Shown: positions 1 through 6,720 of the stretch, piece by piece
How the letters are laid out: each line of letters opens with the position of its first letter
How positions within the stretch are numbered: position 1 is the first letter of the stretch
Assembly (NCBI GenBank): GCA_030044695.1
Contig: JASIDM010000017.1
Location: 1 to 8,882, forward strand
Direction of reading: 5' to 3'
Source of the DNA: Thermoplasmata archaeon
Lineage (GTDB): Archaea; Thermoplasmatota; Thermoplasmata; Lutacidiplasmatales; UBA184
DNA length: 8,882 nt
Position numbers and translations under genes: made by a program
Notes under the pieces: model-generated
What the model saw: the letters and a program-made list of their open reading frames with translations, nothing else
Databases searched by the model: none
What the model was told of the DNA's origin: nothing

Positions 1-162
1 GCGACGCCTCCCCCGAGGATCGGCGCCCGGGAATCACCGAAACCTCATCTGGGGAGCCGCCGTGGGGGACGCGTCCGCCATGCGCGCCCCCGAGAGGTCG
101 ATCTCGGCGAGAGGCAACTCGGACCCGCGCGCCAGCGTTCTCGCGGTCGCGTTCCCTGCACC
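1..162. other. Left-edge leader, no gene assigned
   Basis: No recognisable gene, promoter or structured RNA is visible here. The frame of the following zinc-ribbon gene is open from base 1, but it has no ATG, GTG or TTG before 163 and the translated residues look like out-of-frame GC-rich sequence. A second plus-strand frame is open from base 2 to a TGA at 164-166, overlapping the ATG at 163 as ATGA. It could be the tail of an upstream gene cut by the window edge, but its composition is not convincing. No AT-rich TATA-like element stands out at 25-35 nt before position 163. Confidence 0.4.
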
Positions 163-1593
163 ATGACCGGCGCGGGAGGCGGAGCGGTCTACTGTCCAGG
201 CTGTCGCCGGCTGCTTCGCGGCACGCGCGTGATCTGCCCTCACTGCGGGACGCGCCTCGGGGTCGTCGCACGTCCTCGAGGGATCACGGCGTCCCCTCCG
301 GCGCGTGCTCCGGTACCTGCGCCCGCGCAACGCGTCCCTCCACCGGTGGCTCCGCCGTCGACCCCCACCGTCCCGTACATTCCCAGCGTGGCCGCGCCGT
401 CGCGACTCTCCCCGTCCTCACCGCCGAGATCCCCGACGCCGGTTGCTCCGGCCGGGGGCCCTCCCGCGTTCCCTCCGACGTCGCCTGGCCGACCTCTGAC
501 CACCGTGCCGCCGCTCACCCCCGCGGCTCCGGCTCCCGGCGTGGCCCCGACGGGTCAGCTTCCGTCGGCCCCCGGAGCGCCAGCGCTCCGACCCGCGTTC
601 CCGCCGGCACCGGCCCCCCGTCAACCGCCGCCGTCGGCCGATTGGCCCTCCCCGTCCGTCGCGCCGCCCTGGATGGGCCCCAGCGGGTCGGGACCTGCCC
701 CATCGGAACCTGGCCCAGCACTGCCCCCGAGCGGGTTCGGCTACGGAGCGTCGGGCCCAGCGGGCGCCGCGGCCGCGCCGCCCGCCTGGGCGCCGCCGCC
801 GCTGGGCTTGGAACCGACGTACGGACAGCCTCCGCCGCGCTCTCGCCGCACGGGGCTGTGGATCGCGGCGGGGGTCGGCGTCGCGGCGGTGATCGTCGTC
901 GCCGTGCTCCTGATCCTCGCCGGCACGTTCCGTCCCGCGGCCTCGACCAGCGTGACGAACGGGGTCGTCGGAACGCCGATCCTCTACAGCGCGGCCGTCG
1001 GGGCGGCCCGGACCGCCCAGTCGTCGGCGCAGGACGGGCCCTGGACGCTGTACGCCCTAGAGGGCATCGGAACGGACCAAGGGGTCTCCGGCAGCGGTTC
1101 CGCCGGCGGCTTCGGTCTCGCCGGCTGCACGACGGACTGGGCCTCGTCGGCGTCGTTCGCCGCGCCGGCAACCCCGAGCAATGCCACCGCCGGGGCCGTG
1201 GGGTTCTGGTTCGCGGTCTCGGTCAACGCGTCCAGCGCCGTCCTGATCGCGATCGTCTACGAGCTACCGGGAGGGAGCCTGACGGCCGAACCGATGGCGA
1301 TCGTCACCGGCGTCTGCGTCGGCACCGAGACCGAGTTCGGAGCGATCCCGTCCTCGGCCGTGGACTCCTCCGTGGCGGTCGGGGTCGCCAACGCGAACGG
1401 AGGCTCCTCCTTCCTCGCCGGCCACTCCGGGGTGAGCCAGGTCCTCCTCCAGGCTGGGCCGTACTGGATCGTCGGGTACACGACCTGCGGGGTCTACGCT
1501 ACCTCGGGATCGGGGCTGTACTGGGCCGACGAACTCTACGCCACCAACGGCACCGAGATCCTCGGGGGGAGCGCCGTCAGCGAGGCCTGCTGA
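163..1593 (+). CDS. Zinc-ribbon, proline-rich, single-span membrane protein with outside domain
   Basis: This is a 476-residue protein of unknown function with a clear modular layout. Residues 11-28 form a CPGC...CPHC zinc ribbon (C11, C14, C25, C28). Residues about 40-225 are a low-complexity Pro/Ala/Ser/Gly linker with very frequent PP and PAP runs. A basic stop-transfer flank (RSRR, about 226-229) precedes one hydrophobic span at about 232-254. The remaining 220 residues form a Gly/Ser/Thr/Val-rich domain with four cysteines (C322, C385, C442, C476) and three N-glycosylation sequons (N340, N355, N462). The likely topology puts the ribbon in the cytoplasm and the cysteine/sequon domain outside, probably with two disulfides. 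The start is the first ATG in the frame and gives a ribbon close to the N terminus. Similar zinc-ribbon plus membrane-span designs are common in Thermoplasmatota, but no substrate or partner can be named. The gene converges on triosephosphate isomerase. Confidence 0.85.
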   Translation: MTGAGGGAVYCPGCRRLLRGTRVICPHCGTRLGVVARPRGITASPPARAPVPAPAQRVPPPVAPPSTPTVPYIPSVAAPSRLSPSSPPRSPTPVAPAGGPPAFPPTSPGRPLTTVPPLTPAAPAPGVAPTGQLPSAPGAPALRPAFPPAPAPRQPPPSADWPSPSVAPPWMGPSGSGPAPSEPGPALPPSGFGYGASGPAGAAAAPPAWAPPPLGLEPTYGQPPPRSRRTGLWIAAGVGVAAVIVVAVLLILAGTFRPAASTSVTNGVVGTPILYSAAVGAARTAQSSAQDGPWTLYALEGIGTDQGVSGSGSAGGFGLAGCTTDWASSASFAAPATPSNATAGAVGFWFAVSVNASSAVLIAIVYELPGGSLTAEPMAIVTGVCVGTETEFGAIPSSAVDSSVAVGVANANGGSSFLAGHSGVSQVLLQAGPYWIVGYTTCGVYATSGSGLYWADELYATNGTEILGGSAVSEAC

Positions 1594-1613
1594 GGCGCGC
1601 GAGCGCCTCGGCA
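1588..1613 (+). terminator. Hairpin with GCGA tetraloop over the stop codon
   Basis: Bases 1588-1598 pair with 1603-1613 in an 11-bp stem (one U-G wobble at 1591/1610) closed by a GCGA loop at 1599-1602, a GNRA tetraloop. The TGA stop at 1591-1593 lies inside the 5' arm. On the opposite strand the wobble becomes an A-C mismatch and the loop becomes TCGC, so the structure favours the plus-strand transcript. No T-tract follows, and archaeal intrinsic termination normally depends on T-runs. A 3'-end stabiliser or processing barrier is therefore as likely as a terminator. Confidence 0.45.
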
Positions 1614-1643
1614 TCGCGTGTCGGACCGCGTGGCCCGTACGCG

Positions 1644-2321
1644 TCAGGGCCTGGACGGTCGCTCGTCGAAGCCCGCGAGCAGGTCCTGAAGCACCCTTCG
1701 GGGCCGTGGCGCGAGGGCCACGGCGCTGGCCACCAGGACCCCCTCGGCGCCGAGCTCGAGCGCCCGCCGGACGTCGTCGCGGTCGTGGATGCCGGCGCCG
1801 CAGAGGACCCGGGTCCTCGGTGACACCGCTCGCACGGCCCGGACCCCCTCCCCGATCACGGCGGGCCGGGCGGTCGACACTGCGCGCCGCCCCCCGATGA
1901 GCTCCGGCGGCTCGATCGCGACATAGGGCGGCTTGGCCGCCGCCAGGTTCCGGGCCGCGCGGGGCGTCGGGGCGCACACGACCGCGCTGAGCCCGACCGC
2001 CCCGAGCTCGGCGACGGCGGCGCGCGCCGCGTCGGGGGCGACCGGATGCTCGGAGTGGTTGACGAGGCTGCCGCGAGCCCCCGCGGCGACGATCGATCGG
2101 ACCGGCACGAACCCGGTGGACGGTCCGGCCAGGCCGGCGTCGACATGCTGGGCGAGCACCGGGATCCGCACGCCGCCCGCGACGGTCTCGAGCTGCGGGG
2201 TCGGCGGGGCGACCGCGACGGCGACCCCGGCCGCTCGGCCGGCGCGTTCCAGCTCTCGGGCGAAGGCGATGGCCCGCGGGCCCAGCACCCCCGGGAACGT
2301 CTTCAGGTTCAGGACGAACAA
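1644..2321 (-). CDS. tpiA: Triosephosphate isomerase, archaeal type
   Basis: This 225-residue enzyme interconverts dihydroxyacetone phosphate and glyceraldehyde 3-phosphate in the cytoplasm. The length matches the compact archaeal form rather than the roughly 250-residue bacterial form. Visible catalytic and binding elements are N5 and K7 in VLNLKTF, H89 in NHSE (88-91), the catalytic E137 in AIEPPELIGG, which leads into the flexible loop, and the phosphate-binding GAGI (175-178) and GVLVAS (194-199) segments. AQH (57-59) and the SxxTG-like STG (68-70) also fit archaeal homologues. I start at TTG 2321. No ATG, GTG or TTG lies closer upstream in frame, the next downstream GTG (residue 12) would remove N5 and K7, and the resulting N terminus aligns directly with the start of Methanocaldococcus TPI as I recall it. 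No Shine-Dalgarno is seen. The gene lies 22 nt after the 69-residue small gene and is probably cotranscribed with it. Confidence 0.95.
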   Translation of the reverse strand: MFVLNLKTFPGVLGPRAIAFARELERAGRAAGVAVAVAPPTPQLETVAGGVRIPVLAQHVDAGLAGPSTGFVPVRSIVAAGARGSLVNHSEHPVAPDAARAAVAELGAVGLSAVVCAPTPRAARNLAAAKPPYVAIEPPELIGGRRAVSTARPAVIGEGVRAVRAVSPRTRVLCGAGIHDRDDVRRALELGAEGVLVASAVALAPRPRRVLQDLLAGFDERPSRP

Positions 2322-2343
2322 CGGGGAGCCGAGGGGGGCCGCG

Positions 2344-2553
2344 CTAGTGGACGGCCGCCGCCTTCGGTCGCTTGGGCCGGGAGCAGATGGCGTACTCGTC
2401 CCCGTCGAAGAAGACCTCGCGGTCCGGGTGCTTGCGCTGGAGCTCCGAGATCCGGCTGAGGACGTCCTCGAGGGTCGTCGACTCGTCATTCGGGTCAATC
2501 CTCAGGTGGACCGTCTTCTCGGTTCGCTCGGGCGACGCGCCCGTCCCGGGCAT
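2344..2553 (-). CDS. Small charged protein, possibly conserved, function unknown
   Basis: This is a 69-residue soluble protein with no cysteine pair and no membrane span. The N-terminal 13 residues look disordered. A beta-like strand follows (TVHLRID, 14-20), then an acidic turn, a likely helix (TTLEDVLSRISELQRKHP, 26-43), a second strand-turn-strand (REVFFDGDEYAICSRP, 45-60) and a basic tail. The FFDGDEYAI segment resembles a small protein I have seen in Thermoplasmata genomes, but I cannot name a family. The ATG at 2553 is supported by a CGGAG 4 nt upstream and a TTAAA element about 36 nt upstream. It is the first gene of a two-gene unit with triosephosphate isomerase (22-nt gap), so a link to that enzyme or simply shared transcription is possible. 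Confidence 0.75.
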   Translation of the reverse strand: MPGTGASPERTEKTVHLRIDPNDESTTLEDVLSRISELQRKHPDREVFFDGDEYAICSRPKRPKAAAVH

Positions 2554-2585
2554 GAGGCTCCGAGGGCGTAGCAGGTATGGGGTCC

Positions 2586-2593
2586 CTTTAAGC
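2586..2593 (-). promoter_or_regulatory. TATA-like element for the small gene and tpiA
   Basis: On the minus strand this reads GCTTAAAG, the only AT-rich run upstream of the small gene. Its centre is about 36 nt from the ATG at 2553, which would give a leader of roughly 10 nt for a usual TATA-to-start distance. The TTTAA core is nearly symmetric, so weak use toward the plus strand cannot be excluded. Confidence 0.5.
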
Positions 2594-2670
2594 GTTCGAG
2601 GGCCGCCCGAGCCTCCGGAATCGCCGGGCGTCCGTTCCCGGGCGAGGGGGTGGAGCGGTTCGACCGGCGC

Positions 2671-2682
2671 GAAACCGTAATC
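2671..2682 (+). promoter_or_regulatory. BRE/TATA-like element for acetyl-CoA synthetase
   Basis: GAAACCGTAATC combines a purine-rich BRE-like GAAA with the least GC-rich hexamer in the area. Its centre is about 31 nt before ATG 2710, predicting a leader of only a few nucleotides, and GGAG at 2700-2703 lies 6 nt before the same ATG. Both facts favour ATG 2710 over GTG 2650. The TATA match is imperfect. Confidence 0.35.
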
Positions 2683-2709
2683 GACCGGGGACCGTCGTTG
2701 GAGCCCGCC

Positions 2710-4785
<2,076 letters not shown>

Positions 4786-4789
4786 CCGT

Positions 4790-4815
4790 CGGGGGCCGGA
4801 AGCTACCCGCCCCCG
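4790..4815. terminator. GC hairpin between convergent genes
   Basis: CGGGGGC (4790-4796) pairs perfectly with GCCCCCG (4809-4815) around a 12-nt loop. It sits between the acetyl-CoA synthetase stop (4785) and the last codons and stop of the minus-strand DUF998 gene (4803). Its position suits 3'-end formation for both transcripts. There is no T-tract, and seven GC pairs can arise by chance in DNA of this composition. Confidence 0.25.
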
Positions 4816-5513
4816 CCGTGGGGGATCGCGTGGGGAGCGTACTGCGGGATCCGCAGCAGGTGGATCGGGGCGACGATCAGCCAGAGCAACAGCGGCGCGA
4901 CGATCAGTCGCTCCATCCCGCCGACCCCCAGGCCCAGGTCGGTCCCCTCCGAGAAGAGGATCGTCGCGACGAGCCCGAGGAGCCCCGAGAACAGGGTGTA
5001 GGCCCGAAAGCCGTCCCAGCGCGTGTCGCGGAACATCGCGAAGCCGAGCACGAGGAGGGCGAGGCTCCCGACGGCGAAGGCGACGAGCGAGGCGAGCGAG
5101 TGGACGGTGCCGTTGACGTTCTCCGGCGAGACGCCGACGCCGATCGCCCCGGCGCCCGCGATCATGGTGAGCAGAAGGCCGACCGAGGCGCTCCGGCGGG
5201 ACGGGAACCCGCTGCGCACCAGGATGGCGCCGAGGATCACGAAGATCCCGAGGACGATCACGGCCCCGTTGAAGACGTCGTGCCACGGAGAGCAGAGATC
5301 GGCGGAGTTCGCGTTCGGCCAGGGGCCGCAGTGGGTGTTGCCGAGGTCGCTGATGTAGTTGTTGCGGAGGCTGTACGCCGGCGACCCGGTCCAGGCGAGC
5401 TGGACGACGATCATCGCGACGATGAACAGGAGCGAGCCGGCGAGCCACAGGGCCGCCCCGTGATGCACCGCCCGCCGGACCAGGGGACCGAGCCGCGGCG
5501 GCGTCGCCGCCAT
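4803..5513 (-). CDS. DUF998-type six-span membrane protein
   Basis: This 236-residue integral membrane protein has hydrophobic spans at about 20-40, 80-99, 109-128, 138-160, 171-188 and 202-220. The pattern matches the DUF998 family, whose function is unknown: NNYISDLGN (51-59) after span 1, VFNGAVIVLG (80-89) opening span 2, a Pro-Glu-containing turn and a histidine (GVSPENVNGTVH, 127-138) before span 4, and an ER pair (201-202) before the last span. The loop between spans 1 and 2 carries C62 and C74 flanked by aromatic residues and could form a disulfide outside the cell. The C terminus ends in HGGGG. The ATG at 5513 lies 10 nt after the stop of the zinc-ribbon microprotein gene, so the two are very likely cotranscribed. 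No catalytic residues are obvious. Confidence 0.8.
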   Translation of the reverse strand: MAATPPRLGPLVRRAVHHGAALWLAGSLLFIVAMIVVQLAWTGSPAYSLRNNYISDLGNTHCGPWPNANSADLCSPWHDVFNGAVIVLGIFVILGAILVRSGFPSRRSASVGLLLTMIAGAGAIGVGVSPENVNGTVHSLASLVAFAVGSLALLVLGFAMFRDTRWDGFRAYTLFSGLLGLVATILFSEGTDLGLGVGGMERLIVAPLLLWLIVAPIHLLRIPQYAPHAIPHGGGG

Positions 5514-5523
5514 GACCTACCCG

Positions 5524-5667
5524 TCAGTCCTCGCGCGCGTTCCGCTCGTAGGAGGCGTCGCTCGCCCGCTTGAGCCGGGCGCCGTCCCGGTCGCAGACCG
5601 GCCGGGCGCTCGGGGGCACGTCGATCACGTAGCCGCCCCCGCACTTGGGGCACTCGTAGTACGGCAT
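5524..5667 (-). CDS. 47-residue zinc-ribbon microprotein
   Basis: This very small protein begins MPYYECPKCGGGYVIDVP and continues to PVCDRDGARLKR, then a charged tail. C6 and C9 form a CPKC knuckle. The second half supplies only C25, in CDRDG, so a normal four-cysteine ribbon is incomplete: D26, D28 or a partner protein would have to provide the fourth ligand. The start is the ATG at 5667, placed about 32 nt from a clean TATA box, which predicts an almost leaderless mRNA. The frame stays open further upstream but would run through that TATA box into promoter DNA. It is the first gene of a pair with the DUF998 membrane protein. Similar short CPxCG-like proteins are common in archaea and often act as adaptors. 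No specific role can be assigned. Confidence 0.75.
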   Translation of the reverse strand: MPYYECPKCGGGYVIDVPPSARPVCDRDGARLKRASDASYERNARED

Positions 5668-5695
5668 CGCAACCCACGGGGCGAAGGGGGTCGGG

Positions 5696-5702
5696 TTATA
5701 AA
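5696..5702. promoter_or_regulatory. TATA box of a divergent promoter
   Basis: TTATAAA on the plus strand reads TTTATAA on the minus strand and is the best TATA match in the window. Leftward, its centre is about 32 nt from ATG 5667, giving a near-leaderless transcript for the microprotein and DUF998 genes. Rightward, a start about 26 nt downstream leaves roughly 20 nt of leader before GTG 5748 of the methyltransferase, with GAGG at 5735-5738 as a possible ribosome site. No second AT-rich element exists in the 80-nt gap, so one near-symmetric box may serve both directions. Confidence 0.65.
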
Positions 5703-5747
5703 GGCGGCTCGGCGCATTCCCCGAGGAAGGGGCTCGAGGCCAGGCGC

Positions 5748-6719
5748 GTGGGGTCCGTTCCGCGGAGAGCACGCAAGCCGCCCGGCCGAGACCGGCGGCG
5801 AGCCGCCCCCGACCCGGCGGCGCCGGCCGCCTCCCCGGCGCACACGAGGTTCCTGCAGCTCGATCGGGAGCGCGCCCTGCGGGAGTGGCAGCGGTACGAG
5901 GGGACCGCCCAGCGCGAGCTGTTCCGCCAGCTTCGGGAGCGGTTCCTGCTCCGCCACGCCGCGAACGGCGCCTGGAGCCTGGACATCGGCGCCGGACCGG
6001 GTCGGTTCTCCGCGCTCCTCGGCGGCCCTGGCGCGACCACGATCGCGGTCGACCTCTCGCGGGAGATGCTCGTCGTGGGGCGCGAGCTCGGGCCTCCGGG
6101 AGGCTCGCCGGACGGCCACCGGGTCACCTCGGTCCAGGCGGACGCCGCCCGCCCCCCGTTCCCCGACGGAGCGTTCGCGGTCGTCGCGCTCGTCGGCAAC
6201 GCGTTGGGCTTCGAAGCGAGCTCGGGGCCTCACCTGCTGGAGTCGGCCGAGCGCCTCACGGCCCCCGGTGGCCTACTGCTCGTGGAGATCGCCCCGGGAC
6301 CGGGCGAGCGCTCCCGGTATCTCGCCCGTCTCCCCCTGGGGGCGGTGCGGAGACTCCTCGCCGCCCCCCCGGCCGCGGTCCTTCCCCGCCTTCTCCGCGA
6401 AGGGTTCGAGCCGGAGCCGGCCCGGCACCGGCCGACGTCGTTCCGCCGCTGGACGGTCGCCGAGCTCACCGCGCGCTGGGCCAGTGCCGGCTGGCGTCGC
6501 GAAGAGACCGTCGCGGTCGCCCCGGTCCTCGGCCCGGATCCGGAGCGGATCGAGGAGGTCGCCCGGGACCCGAGGGCCTGGGGTCGGCTCCGGGACCTCG
6601 AGGAACTGGTCGGCGGGTGGCCGGAGCGATGGCCACGGGCGGCCGCGGTCCTTATCGCGGCGCGTCGACCGCCGCGCGATGCGAACGATTTTGATGGGGT
6701 GCCGACCTCGTTGAGGTGA
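5748..6719 (+). CDS. Class I SAM-dependent methyltransferase
   Basis: This 323-residue protein has a Rossmann-fold methyltransferase core. Motif I is LDIGAGPGRF (78-87), the glycine-rich S-adenosylmethionine loop. The acidic residue ending strand 2 is D102 in IAVDLSREML and should bind the ribose. QADAARPPFPDGAF (130-143) supplies D132 near the adenine. GNALGF (150-155) and APGGLLLVE follow as the strand 4 and 5 regions. About 30 basic, Pro/Ala-rich residues and a charged helix precede the core. The C-terminal third (TSFRRWTVAELTARWASAGWRREE) resembles the capping part of small-molecule methyltransferases. The substrate cannot be deduced. The start is GTG 5748, since no ATG occurs in frame before the core, and the true start could be slightly later. 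The stop is one nucleotide before the next gene, suggesting cotranscription. Confidence 0.88.
   Translation: MGSVPRRARKPPGRDRRRAAPDPAAPAASPAHTRFLQLDRERALREWQRYEGTAQRELFRQLRERFLLRHAANGAWSLDIGAGPGRFSALLGGPGATTIAVDLSREMLVVGRELGPPGGSPDGHRVTSVQADAARPPFPDGAFAVVALVGNALGFEASSGPHLLESAERLTAPGGLLLVEIAPGPGERSRYLARLPLGAVRRLLAAPPAAVLPRLLREGFEPEPARHRPTSFRRWTVAELTARWASAGWRREETVAVAPVLGPDPERIEEVARDPRAWGRLRDLEELVGGWPERWPRAAAVLIAARRPPRDANDFDGVPTSLR
6681..6696 (+). promoter_or_regulatory. Possible internal promoter for the last gene
   Basis: CGAACGATTTTGAT is an AT-rich island inside the last codons of the methyltransferase. Its centre is about 29-31 nt before ATG 6721, the spacing of a near-leaderless archaeal promoter, with a CGAAC that could act as BRE. 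The strong ribosome site just before 6721 suggests translation from a longer mRNA as well, so both modes may occur. Confidence 0.3.
6713..6719 (+). promoter_or_regulatory. Shine-Dalgarno site for the last gene
   Basis: GAGGTGA is fully complementary to the UCACCUC near the 3' end of archaeal 16S rRNA and includes the TGA stop of the methyltransferase. It ends one base before ATG 6721, a short spacing, but no other start in that frame is nearby. It fixes the start of the coiled-coil ATPase gene and argues for translational coupling to the methyltransferase. Confidence 0.6.
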
Positions 6720-6720
6720 C

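Larger units (their letters stand above)
2554..2709. other. Divergent intergenic region
   Basis: This is the only sizeable non-coding gap in the window apart from the left edge. It separates the minus-strand small gene from the plus-strand acetyl-CoA synthetase. It holds two AT-rich islands in otherwise GC-rich DNA, at 2586-2593 and 2671-2682, each at a promoter-like distance from one flanking start. A CGCCCG/CGGGCG inverted pair lies between them, which is weak evidence in DNA of this composition. If the synthetase instead starts at GTG 2650, the gap shrinks and the second island falls inside the gene. Confidence 0.5.

Noticed and set aside
2..166. Open frame overlapping the zinc-ribbon gene start as ATGA, possibly the tail of an upstream gene
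   Set aside because: The translated residues show no protein-like pattern and most frames stay open by chance in this composition. Sequence left of the window is needed to decide.
642..1823. A 393-codon plus-strand frame overlapping the zinc-ribbon gene and the end of tpiA
   Set aside because: It is Arg-rich shadow sequence that crosses two convergent real genes and has no domain.
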